Assembly (NCBI GenBank): GCA_964355975.1
Contig: CAYHFW010000003.1
Coordinates: forward strand, 109,070 to 173,069
Length of the DNA: 64,000 nt
From: F1-60-MAGs104 sp964355975
GTDB lineage: Bacteria > Planctomycetota > Phycisphaerae > Phycisphaerales > SM1A02
Direction: 5' to 3'
A program made the translations under genes and the position numbers. The notes beneath the pieces were generated by a model, which saw only the letters and a list, made by a program, of their open reading frames with translations, was not told the origin of the DNA and did not search any database. How positions within the stretch are numbered: the stretch's first letter is position 1; the number at the start of each line of letters is the position of its first letter. This document shows, in pieces, positions 8,475 through 16,702 of the stretch.

Positions 8475-10625
8475 TCAAGGATGCGCAAGCGCAGACTCCA
8501 TGTGAGCGCGGGTTTCTTCGTCCTCGAACCAAACGTAGGTGCCTCGCATGGCCCGACTGAGAAGGATGCGATAGCCGCGCTGCAACCGCCGGATGACCTC
8601 GGCCTCGCCGCCCGCACGACCGGTGCGCGCGGATGCTTTCGCCAGCCGCCATGCCGATTCGTGTACATGCTCGAGGTTCACCGCCCAGCGGTTGCCGCGC
8701 CAGACAAGGTCGCTCATCCAGAGCAGACCGACATAGTCAAAGTCGAATCCGCGCAATACGTACGGGCATCCGACCTCGCAGAGCTGGTCGCGGGCGATGG
8801 CGCTGCCCTCTGGTGCTTGAATGAAGATCGAGTAGTTCTCTTCTGGGGTGTAGTTCCATACGCGCGACCAGGTCCTAACGCCACCTTTGCCATCCACTGG
8901 GATGCAGAAGTCTTGGTTGGCGGGTGCAAGTGCATGGGGGCGTGCCTTTCCTTTCGTGACCCACTTTCGTGAGTACGACGCGACAAGGCGAGCCGACCTT
9001 CCGTCGCACACTTTTGGACGAAGCGCCGACTCCAGTTCAAACGGCGTGTTGAAAATCTGAAACTCGTAGGGGCCACCCTGCCCTTTCCGCCAAGGGGCCA
9101 CACGCGGCGAAGCCGACCCCGGTTGCCGAGCGACTGAGACGGACAACAGTCGATCGATCCACTCGACGTATTCGGTGGACCCGCTGCAACGGAACTGTGA
9201 TCCTGCAAGGCTGATGCGCGTGAAGTCTGCTCCGTAGTCCGCGGCAAACTCTTGCAGTTGGTCGATCGATGTCGTCTCATTATCGCGGTAACTCTGCTCG
9301 GGATCCATAAGGAAGACTGACACCCGCGAGGCGCGAATGACATGCCACGCCTGAGGTCCCGCGTGGAGGAGCCAGCCCGATGCCGACATCCCCTTGCGAT
9401 CCTTGGCGGTCGGATCGATGAGCGCATGCGCTTCGTCGACGATCGATACTGCGAAGCAATCATCTTCGCACCTCAACTCTGGATGTTCTGCTCGGTATCG
9501 CTTTACATTCTTTCGCCACGTTTCGATTGTCGTGGGATGCCCTGCGTTACGCTCACTCTTCAGCCACGCTTGGTTGAGTCCGGGGTTGTATCGATTCGAG
9601 CCCATCACAACGCCCGCAGCGGCGTCGTCGCGCACCGCGCGATGAAAGAGTTCTTCCCAGTTCCTGCGCTGAGACATCGACGTTGTGGTGAGCACGACAC
9701 TTCCGTCGATGAACTCATTGCCCGCCACCGTCGCCCACAACTGCGCAGCGATCACCGATTTTCCCGACCCCGGAGGACCTTCGATCACCACCACGCTTTT
9801 TCCAGCGCTAGCCCTCCGTGAGGACCTGGCGGAGACTTTCGCTGGTTTGAGGCGACGCTGAATGCATGCCATGCAGAGTTCGAAGCCTCGTCGTTGTTCA
9901 TCAAGCAGGACAAATGGTGTCTCGGCGGATCGCTGAATCGCCTTGGAAATCTGCACCACGAATCCACGATCCTGTTTGTAAGTTCCCGATTCAAACGCCG
10001 TTGCGAATTCTGGATCTGGCGCACGAAGGCGCTCAGATAGATAACGCGGGAAGCGCTCCTCGACATCCGCTGCATTTCGTGCGAACACGGGGAATGCATC
10101 AGCGAGAGCTCGGTGCGGCTCGCCCGTATAGACGTGGGCCGATGAAGCGAAGGTGAAGTACACGCAACCCTCGACTAGGGCGTTTCGCTCCTGAACGGCA
10201 CTGTGAAACCGTCGGCAGTATTCGACATAGCCCTTGACCTGATCGGAAGGGTGCAGCGCTTCTCCGTGCAAGCGCTGCACAAGAGTTGGTCGGTCGCCTG
10301 GTTTATCGCGACTCACATTCCAGTCCTTGAGCTCTACGACGATTGCAGTCGGACCACCAGGCCCGCGCCCTAGGAGCACCAGGTCTGCCCAAGACGGAGA
10401 TGCTGGCAACCGGTACTCCACCGCGAGTCCGCCCCGCTGTCCGATGTGCACATGAAAGTCGGCCAGAGATGGATGACCTATGACCTCGGCGAACGCTGGC
10501 AGCGACGCGCGCCACGCCGTGCGCTCGGACGGAGTCGACCGGTGCGTTTCAAGCGCTAAGTCGTCTACAAACCTATCGAGTTCGTAACTCGTCTTCTTGC
10601 GGAATGTCGCGACGTCTAGCAGCAT
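8475..10625 (-). CDS. PD-(D/E)XK-like nuclease fused to DUF2075-type helicase
   Basis: 716 aa. The N-terminal third looks like a restriction-type nuclease: D81 in WADLVLLG, E98-x-K100 in VVELKDW and Q129 in PSDQVKGY match the D...ExK...Q pattern. The central part is an SF1-like ATPase with Walker A GPPGSGKS (283-290) and a DEAH box (397-400). The C-terminus has the YRILLSRAMRGTYVWFE ending typical of DUF2075 helicases. The protein is probably cytoplasmic and acts on nucleic acid. It is a single gene with no methyltransferase or other partner, flanked by unrelated genes with gaps of about 30-45 bp. An antiviral or repair role is an inference from the architecture. Confidence 0.85.
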   Translation of the reverse strand: MLLDVATFRKKTSYELDRFVDDLALETHRSTPSERTAWRASLPAFAEVIGHPSLADFHVHIGQRGGLAVEYRLPASPSWADLVLLGRGPGGPTAIVVELKDWNVSRDKPGDRPTLVQRLHGEALHPSDQVKGYVEYCRRFHSAVQERNALVEGCVYFTFASSAHVYTGEPHRALADAFPVFARNAADVEERFPRYLSERLRAPDPEFATAFESGTYKQDRGFVVQISKAIQRSAETPFVLLDEQRRGFELCMACIQRRLKPAKVSARSSRRASAGKSVVVIEGPPGSGKSVIAAQLWATVAGNEFIDGSVVLTTTSMSQRRNWEELFHRAVRDDAAAGVVMGSNRYNPGLNQAWLKSERNAGHPTTIETWRKNVKRYRAEHPELRCEDDCFAVSIVDEAHALIDPTAKDRKGMSASGWLLHAGPQAWHVIRASRVSVFLMDPEQSYRDNETTSIDQLQEFAADYGADFTRISLAGSQFRCSGSTEYVEWIDRLLSVSVARQPGSASPRVAPWRKGQGGPYEFQIFNTPFELESALRPKVCDGRSARLVASYSRKWVTKGKARPHALAPANQDFCIPVDGKGGVRTWSRVWNYTPEENYSIFIQAPEGSAIARDQLCEVGCPYVLRGFDFDYVGLLWMSDLVWRGNRWAVNLEHVHESAWRLAKASARTGRAGGEAEVIRRLQRGYRILLSRAMRGTYVWFEDEETRAHMESALAHP

Positions 10626-10655
10626 GCGTATGTGCCGATGGCACTATAGCCCCCC

Positions 10656-11804
10656 CTACTCCCCCACAAGCTCAACGTTTGCTCTGGGCACGATCACGCG
10701 CTGGCCGCTCTCGAGAGCAACTTCGAGCACGCGCGCTTTCGAGCCTGATCCGAGCACAGCGGGTTGTTCGGGCAACGCACTCACGGTGCCGAGAAGTCCG
10801 AAGTGTGGATCGCGAATGATGCGCACTGGGGTGCCGATGTCGAGCACGCCGGCAGTCGCTCCGCCGGTGAAGACTTCGGCGCTTGATCCAGCACCGCCCA
10901 TCGCATTGGCGGCTTCGAGCGGCACTGCAATCTCTGGGCGCATCACACCCGCGCGAATCTGCGTCGCGCCATTTGCGCTTGCCATCTTGCCTGCGTGCGC
11001 GAGCAACAACTGAAATGTGCGCGTTGCCATCGCGATGTCGCCGAAGCCCTCGGTCACAAGCAGCGTGATGCCGATCTTTTCGCTTCCGGTGACTGCGACA
11101 CCGAGGTCGTAGCCGAGCACATCGCGCAAGTCGGCGTCGTCGATCCCGCCGCAAATGAGCGCGGCGACTCCGACTTCGCGTGCGCGGCGGATCGCACCCG
11201 CAGTCATCCGCGCGCCACCCACGACGACTGCGCCTTTCATCGCCGGCTCGATGTGCTCTTGACTCAAGTCTTCTGCGTGCGATTTCACTGCGATCACCAG
11301 CGGACCCCACGTCTCGCCGCCCACGCCGAAAATGCCCTGCACGAAGAGCGCATCGGTCTCGATGATGACGCCTTCGCCTGCGATCACTTCGACAACTTTT
11401 CCAGCGACGTACGCGCGCACTTGCACTGGAGTCTTCGCGCCGCGCACGATCACCATTCCAGTTGAATCAGAAACACTCTCGAGCGTGCCAGCGGCGGTCG
11501 ACTTTGCTTCGGTCTTGCCGAGCCCAAAAATGCCCTTGCTGCGCGCGAGTGCATCGCCCACTTGCACTGTGTCTCCGACGCGCTTGAGCATCAGCGATGC
11601 GAGTTCGCTCGGATTCGCTCCGAGCATTCCAGCAACCTTGATCGGAAAGACATCGCCTTCGAGAAATGTCTCTGCGACCACACTGTCGGCCGTGACGCGC
11701 TCGCCGAGTTGCACGCGCACATCACCCGCAACGGGCAATGTTCGTCGCACGCGATAGGTCGTGCGCGCAGTCACTTTCAATCCTGGTGTGTATGCCTTTG
11801 CCAT
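10656..11804 (-). CDS. GlmL-partner hypothetical protein with lipoyl-hybrid-like and KOW-like regions
   Basis: 382 aa, cytoplasmic. Residues about 20-155 contain repeated beta-rich segments (GERVTADSVVAETFLEGD, VGDTVQVGDALARSKG) like the hybrid-motif hammerhead found in biotin/lipoyl-type proteins. The C-terminal 60 residues (TPVRIIRDPHFGLLGTV ... VIVPRANVELVGE) look like a KOW/SH3-type barrel. The middle part (IEPAMKGAVVVGGARM, ALICGGIDDADLRDVLGYDLG) is alpha/beta. I do not know a named function. It starts 12 bp downstream of the GlmL gene on the same strand, so the two are co-transcribed and probably work together. Confidence 0.72.
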   Translation of the reverse strand: MAKAYTPGLKVTARTTYRVRRTLPVAGDVRVQLGERVTADSVVAETFLEGDVFPIKVAGMLGANPSELASLMLKRVGDTVQVGDALARSKGIFGLGKTEAKSTAAGTLESVSDSTGMVIVRGAKTPVQVRAYVAGKVVEVIAGEGVIIETDALFVQGIFGVGGETWGPLVIAVKSHAEDLSQEHIEPAMKGAVVVGGARMTAGAIRRAREVGVAALICGGIDDADLRDVLGYDLGVAVTGSEKIGITLLVTEGFGDIAMATRTFQLLLAHAGKMASANGATQIRAGVMRPEIAVPLEAANAMGGAGSSAEVFTGGATAGVLDIGTPVRIIRDPHFGLLGTVSALPEQPAVLGSGSKARVLEVALESGQRVIVPRANVELVGE

Positions 11805-11816
11805 GGTGTTGCTCGA

Positions 11817-13604
11817 TTACGCGTAAACCTCGAGTGCTTTGAGCCACCTCTCGACGGCCGCGCGACGCTCGGCTTGCGTACTTGGCAACTTGAGTGGACG
11901 CCCTCTGCCATCGAAGATGATCCCGACTGTTCCGCCGCGCACTTCGCGTGTGATGGGTTTGCCGGGTCCTGCACCCATGTCGAGTGGTTTCTCTGGCCGC
12001 ACTTCGAGCGTGCCCGTTTCGCCTGGCGCAAAGCGCACGAGTCGCATCTCGCCGCCGACGAGTTGACCCTGCGTGACGACGGTCGATCCGCGGCGCAGCG
12101 TGTAATCAAAGACAGGCTTTCCTGCGCGCACTTCGCCGCGCGGAGCAACGCACCATCCAAGAATCACGAGACAGTCTTTCTCGAAAACTTCCATCGCGGC
12201 GCGCGCGTTCACCGATGCGAGCACGCCGAGGTGTGGCATCATGAAGATCGAGTCCTTGGCAATCTCGGTGAATCCCTCGGGCTCGAATGCGTCGATCATC
12301 ATGAGCGCAGTCTGCTCCATGCGCGGAGCGTGACTCAACACGCCACCTGACGCGACCATCAAGTCGAGCGCCATGTTGTCGACGAGTGACTTTCCCGCTT
12401 CTTCTTGTTTGAACGCATCGCCGACCGTGCGCTGTTGTTGCACACCCTTGAGCGTCGTCGCGAATGCCTTGTGCTGCACATACGCCAATCGCAGCGCCTC
12501 GCGCGAGACAGCCTGTTCGAAAACGAGCGCTTCGAGTGTTTGTGGAATCGTCGTCGGGCGAATCATCTTGTTCTTCACACGATTGCGAAGTTCGCGTTCG
12601 TCCATGTCGAGATGCACCCAGCGCAGCACGCTGTCCATGCCTGCCTCGGCGCAGACATTCGAGATCGAATAGCTCATGCCGAGATTTGCACTGACAGTTC
12701 GATTGAACACTCCACCGAAGACGCTGAACATGTCAGTCGTTGCGCCGCCGATATCAACGCCGACAACATTGATGCCGCGCCCCTTGGCAATCGTTTGCAG
12801 AATGTCACCGACCGCACCTGGCGTCGGCATGATTGGCGCGTTCGCCCACACCATGAGCTTGTCGTAACCCGGCGCATGCGCCATCACATGTTCAAGAAAG
12901 ACATCATGGATACGTTCGCGCGCTGGCCCGAGATTTTCTTGCTCAAGTGTTGGACGGAGGTTGTCAACGACCGAGAGGGCGAATCCATCGCCGCTGAAGA
13001 TGCGCTCGATCGCAGGTCGCGCCTCTTTGTTGCCGGCGAAGATCATCGGCAGGCAGAACTCCGATCCAAATCGAGGACGGGGCCGCGCGGGAGCGATGAG
13101 CTCTGCGATCTCGATGACTTTCTTTGTGTCTCCGCCGTCGGTTCCGCCCGAGACGAGCACCATGTCAGGGCGCAATTCGCGAATGCGCTGAATCTGCTCG
13201 TGCGGCTTGCGTCGATCGTTGCTCGCGATGGTGTCCATCACGATTGCCCCTGCGCCGAGTGCTGCGCGCTTGGCGCTTTCTGCGGTCATTTCGCGCACAA
13301 CACCGGCGACCATCATTTGCAATCCGCCGCCAGCGCTCGAGGTCGAGATGTAGAGATCGCATCCATCGGGATCGCTCGTTGAAGTGCGGCGAATGATCGT
13401 GCCATCGTCGGCGATGAGTTTGTAACCCGAGAGCTCTTGCAACTCGGTGACTGAGTTGGCGACTCCGAGCGTCACATCGGCGAACGGCTCTTCGACTGTC
13501 GTTGGCGCTTCACCGCGAAACGTTTGGCGAAAGACTCCGTCGCGCTCTTCGATCAAGATCGCTTTCGTGGTCGTGCTTCCGCAATCAGTGGCGACGATTC
13601 GCAT
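11817..13604 (-). CDS. glmL: Glutamate mutase L-type (GlmL/MutL family) actin-like ATPase
   Basis: 595 aa. ATPase of the ASKHA (actin/hexokinase) superfamily: phosphate-1 loop IVATDCGSTTTKAILIEE at the N-terminus, a second loop VVGVDIGGATTDMFSVF in the middle and VSGGTDGGDTKKVIEI between them. GlmL proteins are encoded with the B12-dependent glutamate mutase subunits GlmS/GlmE and are thought to serve as a chaperone or reactivase; that is family knowledge. In this window no mutase subunit is present, only the downstream lipoyl/KOW-like gene, so the client here is unknown. The upstream region (13605-13830) is occupied by an inverted-repeat element. Confidence 0.85.
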   Translation of the reverse strand: MRIVATDCGSTTTKAILIEERDGVFRQTFRGEAPTTVEEPFADVTLGVANSVTELQELSGYKLIADDGTIIRRTSTSDPDGCDLYISTSSAGGGLQMMVAGVVREMTAESAKRAALGAGAIVMDTIASNDRRKPHEQIQRIRELRPDMVLVSGGTDGGDTKKVIEIAELIAPARPRPRFGSEFCLPMIFAGNKEARPAIERIFSGDGFALSVVDNLRPTLEQENLGPARERIHDVFLEHVMAHAPGYDKLMVWANAPIMPTPGAVGDILQTIAKGRGINVVGVDIGGATTDMFSVFGGVFNRTVSANLGMSYSISNVCAEAGMDSVLRWVHLDMDERELRNRVKNKMIRPTTIPQTLEALVFEQAVSREALRLAYVQHKAFATTLKGVQQQRTVGDAFKQEEAGKSLVDNMALDLMVASGGVLSHAPRMEQTALMMIDAFEPEGFTEIAKDSIFMMPHLGVLASVNARAAMEVFEKDCLVILGWCVAPRGEVRAGKPVFDYTLRRGSTVVTQGQLVGGEMRLVRFAPGETGTLEVRPEKPLDMGAGPGKPITREVRGGTVGIIFDGRGRPLKLPSTQAERRAAVERWLKALEVYA

Positions 13605-13616
13605 GGGGAGCGAAGA

Positions 13617-13766
13617 TTAGCAGGCTGCTGAAATGCCCCGCGAACTTCGCTCGACCGCTTGAATTGGTGGGCGCGTGTCGAAATCCGACACTCGTCACCA
13701 TTTCAAGAGCGAATCGCGCAGAGTGCAACGGCGGGCTGTCGCAACCCCTGAGACTCGAGGACAGTT
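13617..13766. repeat. Inverted-repeat element with nested hairpin between divergent genes
   Basis: The segment begins with TTAGCAGGCTGCTGAAATG and ends with an inverted version (CAGTTTTAGCAGCCTGTTCG at about 13743-13762), so CAGGCTGCTnAAA occurs as inverted ends about 150 bp apart. In the middle, 13658-13707 folds as a nested hairpin: outer arms CTTGAATTGGTG and CACCATTTCAAG (one mismatch), inner arms GTGTCG and CGACAC. A second copy of the hairpin lies at 40241-40291. The element sits between the start of glmL (minus) and the plus-strand gene at 13831, that is, in their shared promoter region. Origin (MITE-like or regulatory) is not known. Confidence 0.6.
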
Positions 13767-13830
13767 TTAGCAGCCTGTTCGAGTCGAGCTAACCTTAGCC
13801 GTCCAATCATTGGGCGGCACCGAGTCAGTG

Positions 13831-14475
13831 ATGGCCAGAACACCACGATCAGTTGACGAGTTGGGGGCGACCCAGAAACCATTCACTCGTCGCGCCGCGC
13901 GAGTTGCCGGAGTCATGAGCCTCGGCGGTGTGGTGGTGGCGCTCGCCGTTGGTTTTTTTCTGTGGATGGCGGGTCCACCAATGATTCGGGAAGTCGCCGC
14001 CCCCCCGGTGTGGGGCGATGTTCCAATTGGATATCCGGTCTACCCGCACTCCCCGCGCGCACCTGGCGCTGGATACAGAACCGACGGCGCATCCGGGATG
14101 GCTTACTCCGCCGATCGAGCTGGGCGGTCCTATCACAGGACATCTGTCGTCGTCATGGAGCAGAAAGTTCAAACCATCTTCCGGCGAGAACAAACGCGCT
14201 TCGGCTGGCCATGGCACTGCATCGAGGTCGTTCGATTCACGCAGTTGCAGCAAGGTCTGGCAGGAAATGCTCCGCTCGAGAAGGGCACTGCCTTTCGCTT
14301 GCTCGTCCCCACCGTCTTTGCAGACGCCGGTTTGTATTCGCTGGTGGGTGTGATGTGTTGGGCGGTCGGCGGCAGCATGCGCCGAGAGCATCGGCGGTCG
14401 CACGGACTCTGCACCAATTGCGCATACCCCCTTCGCCACGCCTCGCGATGCCCAGAGTGCGGCGCATCGGCTTGA
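13831..14475 (+). CDS. Membrane protein with C-terminal zinc ribbon
   Basis: 214 aa from ATG 13831; an upstream TTG at 13810 is less likely. One N-terminal transmembrane helix (about 26-46, GVMSLGGVVVALAVGFFLW), an extracytoplasmic stretch of about 130 residues rich in Pro/Tyr, a second hydrophobic segment (LYSLVGVMCWAVGGSM), and a C-terminal four-cysteine ribbon CTNCAYPLRHASRCPECG. This last motif is widespread at the ends of small planctomycete proteins. Function unknown. It is a single gene, divergent from glmL and 70 bp upstream of dgkA. Confidence 0.68.
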   Translation: MARTPRSVDELGATQKPFTRRAARVAGVMSLGGVVVALAVGFFLWMAGPPMIREVAAPPVWGDVPIGYPVYPHSPRAPGAGYRTDGASGMAYSADRAGRSYHRTSVVVMEQKVQTIFRREQTRFGWPWHCIEVVRFTQLQQGLAGNAPLEKGTAFRLLVPTVFADAGLYSLVGVMCWAVGGSMRREHRRSHGLCTNCAYPLRHASRCPECGASA

Positions 14476-14545
14476 GGTTCGCACGATTCGTGATTGGACT
14501 GACCGCGAGCGTTCGGCAGAGAAAGAGCCCATCTACACTCGCCGA

Positions 14546-14941
14546 GTGCACGAACCGCGCCAAGATGCAAACTCATTGAAGTCAAAGCGGGGATTTGAGC
14601 GACTCTTCAACGCCCTCAGATACAGCATTGCAGGATTGCGCGCAGCGGCGAAGCATGAAGAGGCCTTCAAACAAGAATTGTGCGTCGTTGTGCCGCTCTC
14701 GATCGCGGCGTGGTTCGTTCCAGTACCGCTCGTGCAACGGGCGCTGCTCTTCGCAGTGCTGCAAGTCATTCTCATCGTCGAACTCTTGAACTCTGCGATC
14801 GAGGCAAACACAGATCACATCTCGCTCGAACTCCATCCGCTCGCCAAGCGGGCCAAGGACATGGGAAGCGCCGCAGTCTTGCTCTCGATCGTGATCTCTG
14901 CGGCGATTTGGTTTGCCGTGCTTTGGCAGAGATTCGGGTGA
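14546..14941 (+). CDS. dgkA: Diacylglycerol kinase (prokaryotic DgkA type)
   Basis: 131-aa integral membrane enzyme that phosphorylates diacylglycerol (or undecaprenol in some bacteria) to return lipid to phospholipid synthesis. The family signature is clear: RFxxAxxGL-like FNALRYSIAGLRAAAKHEEAFKQE, three transmembrane helices, and the catalytic stretch VELLNSAIEANTDHIS ... AKRAKDMGSAAVLL, where the glutamate and ENAxxxxxD-type region bind Mg-ATP. The start is GTG at 14546 and gives the normal length for the family. The 3' end is followed by a strong inverted repeat at 14954-15013. Confidence 0.93.
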   Translation: MHEPRQDANSLKSKRGFERLFNALRYSIAGLRAAAKHEEAFKQELCVVVPLSIAAWFVPVPLVQRALLFAVLQVILIVELLNSAIEANTDHISLELHPLAKRAKDMGSAAVLLSIVISAAIWFAVLWQRFG

Positions 14942-14953
14942 TTCATTACCGAT

Positions 14954-15013
14954 TTCCCTGTTTGCGGGCACATCTCGACTTCTAGCGGTCGACATCTGCC
15001 CGTAAACAGGGAA
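14954..15013. repeat. 17-bp inverted repeat (hairpin) between dgkA and subtilase gene
   Basis: Left arm 14954-14970 (TTCCCTGTTTGCGGGCA) and right arm 14997-15013 (TGCCCGTAAACAGGGAA) pair over 17 bp with a single mismatch that is a G-T wobble in one RNA strand. The loop is 26 nt. It starts 13 bp after the dgkA stop and ends about 50 bp before the protease start. There is no clear T-run after the stem, only TTTT. It may end dgkA transcription, stabilise its 3' end, or be a protein-binding site or a dispersed palindrome. Confidence 0.7.
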
Positions 15014-15061
15014 TTTTGCGCTCAGATTCGACGTCGTGCGATATCGAAGTAGGTTGTGTCG

Positions 15062-16627
15062 ATGCTTCCTGCCATTCTTGCCGTCGCTGCATCCCTCGCA
15101 ACCGCTGGGCAGGCCAGCGAAACTTCCCGCGCGATGTGGATCGAACTCGCTGTGAAAGCGAGTCCAAGGGATGGCATCAAGCCATGCGACACCCCGCTCA
15201 CGCCTCGCGCACTTGCACGCCGCGCTGCCCATCGCACACTCGCTGGACTCGTCGACGAACGCGACCTGCCGATTGCTGCCGATCGCATCGCGGCGATCTC
15301 AGCAACAGGCGCTGACCTGCGCGCGCGAAGTCGTTGGCTCAACGCGGTCTCGGTCAACGCCACGGATGCCGAGATTCGCGCAATCGCGCGATTGCCATTC
15401 GTGGTGAAGGTCTCGCCGCTGCACCGTTCGCATTCGCGTGAGCAGCTCAAGCAACAACCCGTCGAGGCGCAGGGCGGCGTTGCAGCGCTCGAGTACGGCG
15501 CGATGACTGAGCAATTGATGCAGATCAATGCTCCATCAATGCACGTGCGCGGATTTCACGGCGAAGGCATGGTGATCGGCATTCTCGACACTGGTTTCAA
15601 TCGAGTGCACGAAGCTTTCCACTCGGCTGATCACCCGCTCGATGTAATCGCCGAGTGGGACTTTGTCTCGAACGATGCGAACACTGGCATAGAGACTGGC
15701 GACGATCCCAACCAGCACAAACATGGCACTTGGATTCTTGGCACGATCGCTGCCTATCTTCCGGGCAGCGCGATCGGCGCTGCGTTCGACGCAAAGTTCG
15801 TCCTTGCAAAGACCGAGGTCTATGCGACCGAGACCATCATTGAAGAGGACTACTACGTCGCTGGCCTTGAGTTCATCGAAGCGCACGGAGCAGACCTCGC
15901 GACGAGTTCGCTCGGATACATCGATTGGTACACCCCCGAGATGCTCGACGGCCTCACCGCGATCACAACGCGTGGCGTCAACATCGCCACCGCCAATGGA
16001 CTCGTCTGCCTCACTGCTGCGGGAAATTCTGGCAATGACGCTGACAGCGCAACGCATTCGATCATCGCTCCCAGCGACGCATTCAATGTGATCACATGCG
16101 GCGCGGCGAACGGCGACGGCACGATCGCGAGTTTTTCATCGGATGGACCAACTGCAGATGGGCGAGTCAAACCCGAGGTGCTCGCGCGAGGGGTTGCTGT
16201 GGCGACGGTCCACTCGACCAACACCACCGGGCTCAGCGCCGTGAGCGGGACGAGTCTCTCGACCCCACTCATTGCAGGCGCAACTGCACTCTTGATGCAG
16301 GCGCGCGGCGATCTCGGCGTGGCTGGAATTCGAAGTGCGCTCTTTACAACAGCGTCCGACTTCGTTGCAAACGGCGTGACCGATCCACTCTTCGTTCGGG
16401 GATACGGCGTGATCTCAACGATTGACGCAGCCCGCACAGGACGCCACATCGCTGACCTGAATCTCGATGGCATAGTCGATGCAGCAGACCTCACCGCGGT
16501 GCTCGCAGGTTGGGGGGTGTGCGCTGATGCAGATCCCGCAACAGGATTCTGCCCGAGCGACTTCGACCACGATGGCGAGATTGCGGGCAGCGATCTTGCG
16601 ACCATCTTGAGTGCGTGGGGGAACTGA
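15062..16627 (+). CDS. Secreted subtilisin-like (S8) serine protease with C-terminal dockerin-like repeats
   Basis: 521 aa. Start ATG 15062 chosen over GTG 15056 because AGG at 15051 then lies at a normal distance and the signal peptide (MLPAILAVAASLATAGQA) starts there. A pro-region runs to about 150. The catalytic triad is visible: Asp176 in GILDTG, His221 in HKHGTW, Ser398 in SGTSLSTP, with the oxyanion Asn in AAGNSGN (about 322). The last 60 residues hold two dockerin/EF-hand-type loops, DLNLDGIVDAADL and DFDHDGEIAGSDL, each ending in AGWG or SAWG, a terminal module very common in Phycisphaerae exported proteins. It is probably extracellular and calcium-stabilised. Confidence 0.93.
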   Translation: MLPAILAVAASLATAGQASETSRAMWIELAVKASPRDGIKPCDTPLTPRALARRAAHRTLAGLVDERDLPIAADRIAAISATGADLRARSRWLNAVSVNATDAEIRAIARLPFVVKVSPLHRSHSREQLKQQPVEAQGGVAALEYGAMTEQLMQINAPSMHVRGFHGEGMVIGILDTGFNRVHEAFHSADHPLDVIAEWDFVSNDANTGIETGDDPNQHKHGTWILGTIAAYLPGSAIGAAFDAKFVLAKTEVYATETIIEEDYYVAGLEFIEAHGADLATSSLGYIDWYTPEMLDGLTAITTRGVNIATANGLVCLTAAGNSGNDADSATHSIIAPSDAFNVITCGAANGDGTIASFSSDGPTADGRVKPEVLARGVAVATVHSTNTTGLSAVSGTSLSTPLIAGATALLMQARGDLGVAGIRSALFTTASDFVANGVTDPLFVRGYGVISTIDAARTGRHIADLNLDGIVDAADLTAVLAGWGVCADADPATGFCPSDFDHDGEIAGSDLATILSAWGN

Positions 16628-16702
16628 TCGGTCGCAGCTTGCCGCTGTGTCCCGGTCGTCACTCTCCTTCGCTGCGCGTAGCGCCAAACGCCATGTTTAC
16701 GG

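Noticed and set aside
12405..13382. 325-aa plus-strand open frame opposite glmL
   Set aside because: Antisense of a family-identified gene; no similarity or ribosome site.
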